A DNA stretch of 30,124 bases from a virus. Below are positions 1 through 7,592 of the stretch, piece after piece. The notes under the pieces are model-generated. The model ran no database searches. It had not been told where the DNA came from and worked only from the letters and a program-made list of their open reading frames with translations. Every line of letters begins with the position of its first letter. Position 1 is the stretch's first letter. Position numbers and translations under genes: made by a program. Location: positions 1 through 30,124 of IMG/VR virus record IMGVR_UViG_3300009083_000317. The stretch is one strand, 5' to 3'.

Positions 1-1563
1 ATGAGCCGCAACATCGCCAAGCAACCCGAAACCTCAACGGTCCGCTGCGCCATCTACACCCGCAAGTCCACGGAAGAAGGGCTCGACCAGGACTTCAACA
101 CGCTCGACGCCCAGCGCGAGGCGGGCGAAGCCATGATCAAGAGCCAGAAGAACGAGGGCTGGGAATGTCTGCCGGAGCTTTACGACGACGGAGGTTTCTC
201 CGGCGGCAACCTGGAACGCCCCGCGTTCAAGCGACTGATGACGGACATCGAGGCCGGGAAGGTCGACTGCGTGGTCGTCTACAAGGTCGACCGGCTGAGC
301 CGATCGCTCTTGGACTTCGCCCGCATCATGGAAGTCTTTGATCGGCACAAAGTCGCCTTCGTTTCCGTGACCCAGCAGTTCAACACCGCCGCGCCGATGG
401 GCCGATTGGTGCTTAACGTCTTGCTCTCCTTCGCTCAGTTCGAGCGGGAGATCATCGGCGAACGCATCCGGGACAAGATCGCCGCCCAGCGCCGGAAGGG
501 CAAATGGACCGGCGGCACGCCCGTGCTGGGCTACGACGTGGAGCGATCCTCCCGAGGGCCGCACCTGGTAGTCAACCCGGACGAGGCCAAGAAGGTTGTC
601 GCCATCTACGATTTGTACCTCAAGCTCGGTTCGCTGCTGCCGGTTGTGGGAGAGCTCGAGAATCGCGGCTGGATCACCAAGTCCTGGACGACCAAGAAGG
701 GGGTCACCCGCGGCGGCGAGCCGTTCTGCAAAAGCAACCTGTACGGCTTTCTTACCAACACGATCTACGTGGGCAAGATCAAGCACAAGACGGCCGTGTA
801 CCAAGGAGAGCACCCGCCGCTCATCGAACAAGCGGTGTTCGACCGCGTGCAGGCCGTATTGCAACACAACGGCCGCAGCGGCGGCGGGTCGCATCCGCGG
901 CACCGCTACAGCACGCCGCTCAAAGGGCTGCTGCACTGCAAGGCTTGCGACCGAACGATGGTGCACACCTACACCGACCGGGGGACGACCCGCTACCGCT
1001 ACTACACCTGCACCCACGCCCTCCACAGCGGGCGGGGTAAATGCCCTTCAGGCTCGTTGCCGGCCAATGAGGTCGAAGAACTGGTCGTTCGCCAATTGCG
1101 CAACATCGCGGCCGACGCCGATCTCCGTGCCGGCGTGCTCCAGCAGGTTCGCTCGCACCTGGAGGACGAACTGCAAGCGTTACAGCAAGAGCAGCGAGAC
1201 GTGCAGCGTGAACGCAAGGCGCACCACGCAGCCATGAGCCGTCTCTCCAAGTCGGACGCCGAAACGTCGGCCGGGAAGGCGGCGGACCTGCTGGAGCGGA
1301 TCACCGGCTGCGAGACCCGACTGGCCGAGATTCACGCCCGCACGAAAGCCCTGGAAGCCGAGAGTATCAGCGGCCACGAACTTGACGCGGCGTTCGCCGG
1401 TTTCGATTCGCTGTGGACCACACTCGGTCCTCGCGAGCAGGGCCAGTTGATGGAACTGCTGGTGGCACGAGTCGAATACGATGTCCAAGCAAGCGCCATT
1501 TCGATTTCCTTCCACGACACGGGAATCAAGACGCTGGCGGCAGGCCAGGGGAGTGCTGCATGA
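1..1563 (+). CDS. Large serine recombinase (phage integrase)
   Basis: Site-specific DNA recombinase of the large serine family, expected to integrate and excise the element by cutting attachment sites through a 5' phosphoserine. The 520-aa product has an N-terminal resolvase domain (about residues 14-165) with the catalytic serine S23 in YTRKSTEEG and the arginine-rich YKVDRLSRS block near residue 95. A recombinase domain follows (about 190-290). A zinc-ribbon-like region comes next, with CKAC near 315 and two later cysteines (YTC and GKC). A long charged coiled coil lies at about 375-455. Length and order match large serine integrases rather than small resolvases or invertases. The ATG is the first base of the window, so its upstream signals are not visible. 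The stop overlaps the next ATG (ATGA), which implies translational coupling. Transposon-type serine recombinases share this architecture, but the phage genes downstream favour an integrase. Confidence 0.95.
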   Translation: MSRNIAKQPETSTVRCAIYTRKSTEEGLDQDFNTLDAQREAGEAMIKSQKNEGWECLPELYDDGGFSGGNLERPAFKRLMTDIEAGKVDCVVVYKVDRLSRSLLDFARIMEVFDRHKVAFVSVTQQFNTAAPMGRLVLNVLLSFAQFEREIIGERIRDKIAAQRRKGKWTGGTPVLGYDVERSSRGPHLVVNPDEAKKVVAIYDLYLKLGSLLPVVGELENRGWITKSWTTKKGVTRGGEPFCKSNLYGFLTNTIYVGKIKHKTAVYQGEHPPLIEQAVFDRVQAVLQHNGRSGGGSHPRHRYSTPLKGLLHCKACDRTMVHTYTDRGTTRYRYYTCTHALHSGRGKCPSGSLPANEVEELVVRQLRNIAADADLRAGVLQQVRSHLEDELQALQQEQRDVQRERKAHHAAMSRLSKSDAETSAGKAADLLERITGCETRLAEIHARTKALEAESISGHELDAAFAGFDSLWTTLGPREQGQLMELLVARVEYDVQASAISISFHDTGIKTLAAGQGSAA

Positions 1564-1970
1564 TCACCATCACCCAGACCGTTGCGTTCAACCGTGGCAC
1601 CCGGGGGCGTCGACGTCTGTCGGACCAGCCGCGTGCTCCCAAGGCGCCCCGCGAGCCGCAGCTGCCCCGGATTGCCAAATTGATGGCGCTGGCGATCCGC
1701 TTCAACCAACAGATTCGCCGGGGCAAGATCAACGACTTGTCGGAGCTGGCGCGCCTGGCGCATGTGACGCAGCCCCGCGTCACGCAGATCATGAATCTCA
1801 ACCATCTGGCGCCGGACATCCAGGAGGCGCTCCTGTTTCTGCCGAGTATTTCAGCCGGCCGGCCGCCGATTCACGAGAAGCTGCTGCGCCCGATAGCCGG
1901 CGAGATCGACTGGCAAAAGCAGCGGGCGATGTGGCGAGAAGTGCGCGGCACGGCCTTGGAGACCGTTTAG
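1560..1970 (+). CDS. Small HTH DNA-binding protein coupled to the recombinase
   Basis: Predicted 136-aa DNA-binding protein. The N-terminus (1-40) is basic and proline-rich. A helix-turn-helix is visible at about residues 59-82 (LSELARLAHVTQPRVTQIMN), of the type seen in ParB/KorB-like and Cro-like proteins. The C-terminal part (100-136) is helical and charged. I chose the ATG that overlaps the recombinase stop by 4 bases; a longer upstream reading would run far into the recombinase gene. The tight coupling suggests the two proteins act together, so a recombination directionality factor or a repressor of the recombinase is plausible. That role is inference from position and fold only. Confidence 0.8.
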   Translation: MITITQTVAFNRGTRGRRRLSDQPRAPKAPREPQLPRIAKLMALAIRFNQQIRRGKINDLSELARLAHVTQPRVTQIMNLNHLAPDIQEALLFLPSISAGRPPIHEKLLRPIAGEIDWQKQRAMWREVRGTALETV

Positions 1971-2360
1971 ACGGCGGCATTTTCTGCGCGCAAATTCAAG
2001 TCGCCTGACCGCCAAACCTTGCCCCACTTGCCCTTACGAAACGACCCGAAAAACTTGCGCCGAAGTGCTTGCATCTGTTCCGATGTACAGTAGAGTAGCC
2101 GCAATGGATTGAGCTTCGGGACCACGGATAAATGGTCCTCCGGAAGACTGGAAAAGGTCTCCACGCCGCGGCCCTCGGGTGAATCGGGGCCGACAAGGAA
2201 TCGAACGCCGAGCGAGAGGAACTGACGACGGGCAGCTGGCCGAAAGGTCGGAGTCGCAGTTCTCTCTTTGGTCCATCTGACCACCTCGCTCTACCCCAAA
2301 AACCGCTTCCCGCGTTTGTTGCGTCCACAACCTGCTTTCAACTTACTCATTGGAGAAGCA
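1971..2360. other. 390-bp gene-poor spacer after the recombinase module
   Basis: I see no convincing gene here. A GTG-started minus-strand reading of 105 codons (2284 down to 1967) exists but lacks recognisable domains. A short dyad, GGACCA (2119-2124) and TGGTCC (2133-2138), is present. The sequence near 2281-2298 and 2196-2210, read on the minus strand, resembles D-loop and T-loop words of a tRNA, but the arms do not pair. The stretch could hold an attachment site or the promoter for the next genes; nothing here proves either. Confidence 0.35.
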
Positions 2361-2654
2361 ATGGCCTCTTTCCAATTTGGCTCTCTGCTTGCGCGCGTCC
2401 ATGAAGCTCACCGGGAAACCTTGATGGATTGGCTGATCGACGCGGCGGGCGGTCACGTCTTGGACGGCTACCTCAAGGACTGTGCGAACCACTGGCTCCG
2501 CGTCGAGATGAGGCCCTTCCGCAAAGGGCCTGAGGTCGATGGCGTCGAAATGCGAGCAGAGTCCATCGGAGACGCCTGCGATTTATTGACGGCCCGCCAG
2601 GAGCCCATTCTGTTGACCCGCGTTCCTCGATGCGCCGAGGGGGTGCCCTTCTAA
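2361..2654 (+). CDS. Hypothetical protein, 97 aa
   Basis: Not recognised. The ATG at 2361 follows a Shine-Dalgarno-like GGAGAA (2352-2357) at good spacing, which is why I prefer it over starts further upstream. The product is soluble-looking with no signal peptide or membrane segment. A helical N-terminal half (residues 8-45) is followed by a charged mixed region. The stop overlaps the next start (TAATG), so this gene and the 68-aa gene after it are likely co-translated. They sit between the recombinase module and the 396/394-aa gene pair and read in the same direction. Confidence 0.6.
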   Translation: MASFQFGSLLARVHEAHRETLMDWLIDAAGGHVLDGYLKDCANHWLRVEMRPFRKGPEVDGVEMRAESIGDACDLLTARQEPILLTRVPRCAEGVPF

Positions 2655-2860
2655 TGCGATACCCATGGAAAGCACACCTTGACCGATTCTTGCCAACCGC
2701 AACGCCCGAGGAAGCCGCAGAACGCCGCACTGAGCGTCTCCAGCGTAACCGGGAGCTGCGAGCCATGACCGATCCCTACGAGCCCGAGCGGCCCAACAAG
2801 CCGTTGCCCTGGCTCACCCAGACTGAGATCGAGCAGGCCCAGCAAGAAGGGGACCTGTAG
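2654..2860 (+). CDS. Hypothetical protein, 68 aa
   Basis: Not recognised. It starts at the ATG inside the TAATG overlap with the preceding stop; a start 24 bases upstream is possible but has no better ribosome site. The product is very charged, with an Arg/Glu-rich helix at about residues 17-45 (PEEAAERRTERLQRNRELRAM) and a proline-rich middle. It has no membrane segment or cysteine motif. Its size and charge would suit a small regulatory or anti-host phage protein, but there is no direct evidence for any function. Confidence 0.55.
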   Translation: MRYPWKAHLDRFLPTATPEEAAERRTERLQRNRELRAMTDPYEPERPNKPLPWLTQTEIEQAQQEGDL

Positions 2861-2914
2861 CGCTTCCAAGGTTTCTAACCATTCCCATCCGCAGGGCGCC
2901 GCACGACGCCCACC

Positions 2915-2944
2915 CCGCCGTTTGGTCATCCCAAACGATGGCGG
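2915..2944. repeat. Bulged inverted repeat (hairpin) upstream of the 396-aa gene
   Basis: CGTTTGG (2919-2925) and CCAAACG (2931-2937) form a perfect 7-bp dyad around TCATC. The outer CCGCC (2915-2919) can also pair with GGCGG (2940-2944) across a small bulge. There is no T-run after it, so an operator or attenuating hairpin in the 223-bp leader of the next gene is more likely than a classic terminator. Confidence 0.45.
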
Positions 2945-3083
2945 TGGTCGCCGTGCGCGCCTGCGGGTGCGCGTGACCGTCGAACTGAATCGGCGGTCGT
3001 CACTCGCGGCTCGATGGATGAGCCCGATCATTCTCCTCAAGGAAACACCTATCGCCGTTTTGATGAAATGCTGGAGACACCCG

Positions 3084-4274
3084 ATGAGTCCGCACTTTGA
3101 TCCACGAGCCATTCTCAAACAGTCGTCCATTCCCCTCCTGCGCCAGTTCTTTGACCGGCGTGGCGAACTCCAAGACTTGCCGTGGGAGGAGATGCAGGAA
3201 AACCGCCAGTTCGATTTGATCTACCACGCTTGGCAGGCGTTGCCGGACGATCACCGCCGCCAGGTGCAGGCGGTCCTTCAGGACCTGTGGGAGTTGGCCA
3301 GCGAACGGGGCATTCGCGCGTTCGCCGACGAGCTGCAGTCCTATGAACCCCAACGGGCATGGGAATTCACGGCATGCCAGTCGCGCCTCAACAAGGTGCT
3401 CTGGTTCTTCCTCAACTATCCCGACCTGTTCGAGAGGTCTGCGCTCTTCGTGAGGGCCGACTCCCTTTCGAGCAGTCGCTATGCTGTGCGCCGCAACAGT
3501 CTGCCGAAGCAGAGCATCACCGTCACGCCGGAGATACGCGAGACCCTCGCCGGTGCGCTGCGCGACTACTACTGGCCGCACGAGATGCGTGGCCGCCACT
3601 GCCATGTCGAGCACTACACGCGCTCCGGCGGCAGCGAGTACTTCTTCGCGTACCTGGACGACTGGCCCGACTCGCGGCTGGTGTTCGAAGACAACGGCGC
3701 CTTCGAGTCGGTTTCCCAGCGGTACGCCTTCTCCGTGTTGTTCGTGTTTGGCCCGCATGATGGCTCGCTGGAGCTCGTCACGCAGGGAAGCAAGGCGGTG
3801 CACTATCCGCTACAGCGGGCTTTCTCCAAGTCCGTGTTTGGCGTTGATGTCGAACCGGTCGATCCGCTCCGTCCAGTGTATGACCTGCATCGATTGATGG
3901 AGCCGGACTTCACCTATCCCACCGAGACGACGGACCGCATCGCCCTGGTCCGGCTCACGCGCATTGGGCTGGTCCCGATTGCCAGTGCGCTCTGCGCCGC
4001 GTCCGTCGAAATCCGCTTCACGTCCAAGATCGCCCGCCGCGGATGGCTGGACGTCATTCATCGGCAAATCGAGGCTCTGGGTCTGGCCCAGTCGCAAATC
4101 GAAGTCCGACAGGCGTCGTTCCAGTTGGTCTTCCTCAAGGCGGGCCTGGGGCGCACGAAGACGGCGACCTTCACGGTAAGCCTGCCGAGTTCCTGTGATC
4201 TGAAAACGAAGTCGGATGAGATTCGAGAGATTGGCGAGCGCTGCCTTCAACGCTGGGAGATTCTTCATGACTGA
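3084..4274 (+). CDS. Hypothetical protein, 396 aa, first of an overlapping pair
   Basis: Not recognised. The chosen ATG at 3084 has GGAGA at 3073-3077; the longer reading from 2922 adds an Arg-rich, unnatural-looking 54 residues. The protein begins with a helical section (about 1-110), including a Gln/Arg/Trp-rich stretch (DDHRRQVQAVLQDLWELA). A middle alpha/beta region follows (about 150-280), with a cluster of aromatic and histidine residues (RGRHCHVEHY, GGSEYFFAYL). A C-terminal alpha/beta region (about 285-390) ends in a charged helix. No signal peptide, membrane segment, P-loop or nuclease motif is obvious. The stop lies inside the next gene (8-bp overlap), so the two products are probably made in fixed ratio and may form a complex. 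It could be a lysogenic cargo or host-defence gene; that is speculation from position. Confidence 0.75.
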   Translation: MSPHFDPRAILKQSSIPLLRQFFDRRGELQDLPWEEMQENRQFDLIYHAWQALPDDHRRQVQAVLQDLWELASERGIRAFADELQSYEPQRAWEFTACQSRLNKVLWFFLNYPDLFERSALFVRADSLSSSRYAVRRNSLPKQSITVTPEIRETLAGALRDYYWPHEMRGRHCHVEHYTRSGGSEYFFAYLDDWPDSRLVFEDNGAFESVSQRYAFSVLFVFGPHDGSLELVTQGSKAVHYPLQRAFSKSVFGVDVEPVDPLRPVYDLHRLMEPDFTYPTETTDRIALVRLTRIGLVPIASALCAASVEIRFTSKIARRGWLDVIHRQIEALGLAQSQIEVRQASFQLVFLKAGLGRTKTATFTVSLPSSCDLKTKSDEIREIGERCLQRWEILHD

Positions 4275-5451
4275 TTTATTGCCTCTGTTCTGGCCGCTGG
4301 TCGATGCACCTGTCCCCGTTTTCCCTGGCCGCGTGGTGGGGGCCTGGCGGGAAGGCACCCACAAACGACTCGTCGAACTGGGGATTCTTGAGGCCGCGGA
4401 AAACGCGGATTGCGTACTGTGCCCCGAGTGTTTTGAGCACGAAGAGGAAGTGATCGCGCTCGCTTGGCCGGACGGGCGTGTGCGCCTGATGATTCCCTGC
4501 CCTGAAGTACTGCGTGTGGAGATACCGCCGGCGCTGTTGCAGCAGTGGGCGATCAGCCTGTCGACGGTGATCGCCCAGCTAGCCGGGAGTCTGCAGTTGA
4601 CGGGAAAGCCACTCGAGCTTGTTCCGGAACGGCTGTGGCGGCTGGGACGCCTGAACGTAGAAGGAAATCTCCGCGACGTGTTGTTCGCACGCCTGGTCGG
4701 CACGAGTGACGCGGACTTTCAGTCGGCATTCGCCCGGGCGCTGCGCCCGATCGTGCTCTTTGCGGGCGCCGTGCCGCCGCAGCGGTGGTGGCAAGCTCGG
4801 ATACTCCCATGTTCCTCGGTGCCGCACATCGCCACGTGCCCGACCGACGGCATCGTCGTCGACCGCGCGGCGCTCGTGGGGCTCGTGTCCCAGGCGGAAG
4901 ATGTTCCGGCCACTTTGACCTTTCGACAGCGCGGCGAATTCTGGGTGCTGAACTTCGAAGGCGAAACGGCCTATCTCAAAGATGCTGTGGGCCTGGCCTA
5001 CATCGCGCGGCTGCTGAGCGAGCCCCACCGCGACATTCCGGCAGTGTCACTGCTCGCGGCGCGGGCCGGAATCGATCCGCTGATTTCCACGGGATCGTCA
5101 GGCGAGATCTTGGACGACGCTGCCAGGGATGCCTACTCCGCCCGGTACCGAGACCTCCGTGAAGAACTGGCCGATGCCAGCCGGAATCACGATCTCGGGC
5201 GGATCGAGAAACTGCAGGGGGAGATGGAGCAGTTGGCTACCGAACTCGCCAGTGCCACGGGCTTGGGTGGTCGCGGCCGGGAAACGTCGAACGCAGATAA
5301 GGTTCGCATTTCGGTGACGATGGCGGTGAAACGGGCCATGGAAGCCGTTTCTGCAAACCACGCGCGCTTGGGACGCCATCTGATTTCCTCGATTTCGTCA
5401 GGCCAGACTTTTCGCTACTCCCCGGACTCCCGCCAAGACTGGATTTTGTGA
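4267..5451 (+). CDS. 394-aa protein with C-terminal winged-helix/coiled-coil signalling domain
   Basis: Putative DNA-binding or signalling protein. The ATG at 4267 overlaps the preceding gene by 8 bases and follows GGGAGA (4255-4260). The N-terminal region (1-210) has a cysteine cluster, C49-x2-C52-x2-C55 with C78, that could bind metal; its fold is unknown to me. Residues about 216-388 resemble a C-terminal domain recurrent in large bacterial ATPase, cyclase and SARP-type regulators. It has a short beta/helix unit (WVLNFEGETAYLKDAVGLAYIA), a helical coiled coil (about 285-332), then LGLGGR-like and ALGRHL-like blocks (here TGLGGRGRE and ARLGRHL). Those proteins normally also carry an ATPase or cyclase part, which is absent here. 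The tandem dyads right after the stop make autoregulation or control of the early operon an attractive but unproven idea. Confidence 0.78.
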   Translation: MTDLLPLFWPLVDAPVPVFPGRVVGAWREGTHKRLVELGILEAAENADCVLCPECFEHEEEVIALAWPDGRVRLMIPCPEVLRVEIPPALLQQWAISLSTVIAQLAGSLQLTGKPLELVPERLWRLGRLNVEGNLRDVLFARLVGTSDADFQSAFARALRPIVLFAGAVPPQRWWQARILPCSSVPHIATCPTDGIVVDRAALVGLVSQAEDVPATLTFRQRGEFWVLNFEGETAYLKDAVGLAYIARLLSEPHRDIPAVSLLAARAGIDPLISTGSSGEILDDAARDAYSARYRDLREELADASRNHDLGRIEKLQGEMEQLATELASATGLGGRGRETSNADKVRISVTMAVKRAMEAVSANHARLGRHLISSISSGQTFRYSPDSRQDWIL

Positions 5452-5462
5452 TTTTTCGCAGT

Positions 5463-5501
5463 TGTCACACGGTTTGTGACATTGTCACACGAGTTGTGAC
5501 G
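5463..5501. promoter_or_regulatory. Two tandem operator-like dyads (TGTCACA-N5-TGTGACA)
   Basis: Site 1 is TGTCACA (5463-5469), CGGTT, TGTGACA (5475-5481), a perfect 7-bp inverted repeat. Site 2 is TGTCACA (5483-5489), CGAGT, TGTGACG (5495-5501), perfect over 6 bp. Centres are 20 bp apart, about two helical turns, so dimers would sit on the same DNA face. The pair lies between the regulator-like gene ending at 5451 and the sigma-factor gene at 5635, where an early promoter is expected. Which protein binds is unknown; the 394-aa or 136-aa proteins are candidates. Confidence 0.8.
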
Positions 5502-5606
5502 CCTTGGCTGCGAGGCCGTGAGGCACACAACCTGGCAGTCGCAACATGTTGTTCTAGCGGCAGTTAGCCGCAGCATGTCGCCTACATCCACCCCGGTACT
5601 TTCGGG

Positions 5607-5635
5607 TGGCTGCCTCCGGACCTCGGAGGCAGCCA
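5607..5635 (+). promoter_or_regulatory. 12-bp perfect hairpin masking the sigma-factor ribosome site
   Basis: TGGCTGCCTCCG (5607-5618), loop GACCT (5619-5623) and CGGAGGCAGCCA (5624-5635) form a perfect 12-bp stem. The 3' arm contains the Shine-Dalgarno GGAGG (5625-5629) and reaches the A of the start codon at 5635. In mRNA this would sequester the initiation site, pointing to translational control by a protein, RNA or temperature. It could also be a DNA operator. Confidence 0.8.
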
Positions 5636-6303
5636 TGTCAAACGCCCAGACGAAAGAGTTCGTCCTTACCGACTACGCCAAGAACCTGATTGAGTTCAAG
5701 GCACGGCAGCTCTCGCGGCAGCGGGGGTTCGGCCGCACGGACCAGGATGATCTGGAGCAGAGGCTGTGGTTGGCGGTCGTCAATCAAGCGGATCGCTTCG
5801 ATCCATCTCGTGCTTCGCTGGACACCTTCATCGACCGGGTGGTGAACACCGCCGTGGCAAGGATCCTGCGGGACCGGGAGCGGCGGGTGCGGCCCCAAGG
5901 TCCCGAGACGGTCTCGCTGGATTTCGTTTCCAAAGACAACGACCGCAGCAAGCAACCTCTGGCGGCTGAGATCACAGAGAACGATCTCCAACGTCGCCTC
6001 GGTGTCGAGCGCCGCGATGAAGTCGCGGATCGCGAGCAGGCGGAAGCCGTCGCTGACGCATTGGGCCACATGCTGCCGGAGGTCTACGACGTGTGCCGGC
6101 GCGTGATGGCCGGCAGCATCTCTTCGGCCGCCAGCGACTTGGAGACATCTCGCCGCCAGGTTCGCAAGGCGCTTGCCGCCGCGCAGCCCTTCTTGGAGGA
6201 ATCCGGATTCGCCGCTCGGCAATTGCCGGACAGCAGCGCCCGCCGCGGCATAGGTAACAGATGCGGCCAACACAGAACGCGCCGCCGAGAGGAGCATCCC
6301 TGA
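5635..6303 (+). CDS. Phage-encoded sigma-70-family RNA polymerase sigma factor
   Basis: 222-aa sigma factor of the small (region 2 plus region 4) class, expected to redirect host RNA polymerase to phage promoters. Region 2 is seen at about residues 35-85: DDLEQRLWLAVVNQADRFDP, then a SLDTFIDRVV helix and an Arg-rich ARILRDRERR end. Region 4-like helices lie at about 135-190, with an HTH-like SISSAASDLETSRRQVRKAL. The linker between them is acidic and polar. The start at 5635 is chosen because GGAGG sits 5 bases upstream; the reading open further upstream has poor composition. It heads the early operon, so it may drive early or late genes. The hairpin over its start suggests tight control of its translation. 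Confidence 0.85.
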   Translation: MSNAQTKEFVLTDYAKNLIEFKARQLSRQRGFGRTDQDDLEQRLWLAVVNQADRFDPSRASLDTFIDRVVNTAVARILRDRERRVRPQGPETVSLDFVSKDNDRSKQPLAAEITENDLQRRLGVERRDEVADREQAEAVADALGHMLPEVYDVCRRVMAGSISSAASDLETSRRQVRKALAAAQPFLEESGFAARQLPDSSARRGIGNRCGQHRTRRREEHP

Positions 6304-6304
6304 A

Positions 6305-6508
6305 ATGGCAACCAGACAACGCACCTGCCTGAAGTGCAACAAGCTCTTTGCTTCGGCAGGTCCCGCCAATCGCATCTGCCGGCACTGCCAGCAGGTCAAC
6401 GCCCGTCTGCCGCAACTCACCGAGGCGCAGTTGCAGAAGCAACGCGGCGCCAAGCGGCACAACGGAGTGCTACTCGAACCCAGTGCGGCGGACGAAGGAT
6501 CGTTCTGA
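6305..6508 (+). CDS. Small zinc-ribbon protein, 67 aa
   Basis: Predicted zinc-binding protein with two CxxC knuckles, C8-x2-C11 and C25-x2-C28, spaced like a compact treble-clef or ribbon finger. A basic glutamine-rich helix (about 29-50) and an acidic end follow. It starts one base after the sigma-factor stop and reads in the same operon. Such small zinc proteins in phages often bind nucleic acid or RNA polymerase, and sitting next to a sigma factor makes a transcription role reasonable. No direct evidence separates these options. Confidence 0.75.
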   Translation: MATRQRTCLKCNKLFASAGPANRICRHCQQVNARLPQLTEAQLQKQRGAKRHNGVLLEPSAADEGSF

Positions 6509-6539
6509 GCTATTCACCCCTTATTGCCGGATTCACTCC

Positions 6540-7580
6540 ATGCCAGAAGTCGCACCTACTCCGCCGGACAAGAGCGTGCTCACGTATTCGGCGCTCAACA
6601 CCTTTCGCAATTGCCCGCGGAAGTACAAGCATCGGTACGTCGACTGCCTCCGCCCCCGCGAGAAAGCCGAGTCGCTATCGTTCGGCAGTGTGGTCCATAG
6701 TGCGGTGGAACTGTGGTATCGCTCGGTCGGCGCTCCGGACCGCATCACATCGATGTTGGCTCACATAGACCGGCAGTTTCCCGCCAGCGCCGGCGATGAG
6801 CGAGCCAAGGCGCATTGGCACTTGGCCCGTGCCATGCTTACGGGCTATGCCGCCTGTTATGCCGACGAGGACTTCGAGATCGTCGAGATCGAGAAGCCGT
6901 TCACGGGCGAGATTCGCAACCCGGACACGGGCCGTTCGAGCCAAACCTTTGTCATGTCGGGCAAGGCGGATGCCATCGTGCGTCGCGCTGACGGGCTGTA
7001 CCTATTGGAACATAAGACGGCCTCATCCGTCGACGCCAACTACCTCGACAAGCTGTGGACCGATACGCAGATCGCGCTTTACTCGCACTACCTGCGGCAA
7101 CTCGGCTATCCGATTGTCGGCGTGATCTACAACGTGCTGCTCAAGAGCCGCTTGCAGCAGAAGGCCGGCGAGACCGAGGCGGAGTTCGCCATCCGCTACG
7201 CCGAGCTTGCCGCGAAGAACAAGAACGGCAAATCAACCGCCAAGCGGCAGTTGCCGGAGACTGACGAAGAATATCAGGCTCGGCTGGCCGAATGGTACAG
7301 CCGCCCCGAAGCCTTCCATCGCGAGCACGTTTATCTCTCCGAAGAGCGGCTCGCCATGCTCCAAGAGGAAGTGTGGGAGATCACCCAGCAGTACCTCGAC
7401 GCCCGCCGACGCGGTAAGTGGCTGCTCAATACGTCGAACTGCTTCTCTTATCAGCGGCCGTGCGAATACCTGCCGTACTGCCAGTCGGGCTTCAACCCCA
7501 ACATCGTCGACAACCTGTATGAAATCGTGCCGCCGCACGAGGAACTCCAAACACCCGAGTCCGAAGCCCCTTCGTTTTGA
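6540..7580 (+). CDS. PD-(D/E)XK nuclease, Cas4/RecB-like with iron-sulfur cysteines
   Basis: 346-aa exonuclease of the Cas4/RecB-nuclease type, expected to resect DNA ends for phage recombination. Visible motifs in order: C25 in FRNCPRKYK, H53 in GSVVHSAVE, D144 in SGKADAIV, E157-x-K159 in LYLLEHKTA, Q177-x3-Y181 in QIALYSHY, then C301, C308 and C314 in the C-terminal NCFSYQRPCEYLPYC. The four cysteines would ligate a 4Fe-4S cluster as in Cas4 and AddB. The ATG at 6540 gives a protein starting just before the S-x-L-N-x-F helix typical of the family. No strong ribosome site is visible. Its neighbours, a Sak4-like ATPase and an SSB-like protein, make the usual phage end-processing and annealing trio. 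There is no CRISPR array in the window. Confidence 0.92.
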   Translation: MPEVAPTPPDKSVLTYSALNTFRNCPRKYKHRYVDCLRPREKAESLSFGSVVHSAVELWYRSVGAPDRITSMLAHIDRQFPASAGDERAKAHWHLARAMLTGYAACYADEDFEIVEIEKPFTGEIRNPDTGRSSQTFVMSGKADAIVRRADGLYLLEHKTASSVDANYLDKLWTDTQIALYSHYLRQLGYPIVGVIYNVLLKSRLQQKAGETEAEFAIRYAELAAKNKNGKSTAKRQLPETDEEYQARLAEWYSRPEAFHREHVYLSEERLAMLQEEVWEITQQYLDARRRGKWLLNTSNCFSYQRPCEYLPYCQSGFNPNIVDNLYEIVPPHEELQTPESEAPSF

Positions 7581-7592
7581 TAGGAGCACCCG

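Noticed and set aside
34-1026. Long minus-strand open frame opposite the recombinase
   Set aside because: Typical mirror frame of GC-rich coding DNA; composition rich in Val/Arg/His with no domain.
1967-2284. Minus-strand 105-codon gene
   Set aside because: GTG start without a proper ribosome site, no recognisable domain, and it runs to the end of the HTH gene; kept only as a possibility in the spacer entry.
2180-2300. tRNA-like words on the minus strand (GGTAGAGC and GTTCGATTCC) as a possible tRNA attachment site
   Set aside because: The acceptor and T-stem arms do not pair, spacing is too long for a tRNA, and no anticodon arm is visible.
6540-7580. CRISPR-Cas adaptation gene (cas4)
   Set aside because: No cas1, cas2 or array nearby; neighbours are phage recombination genes, so a phage Cas4-like nuclease is the better reading.
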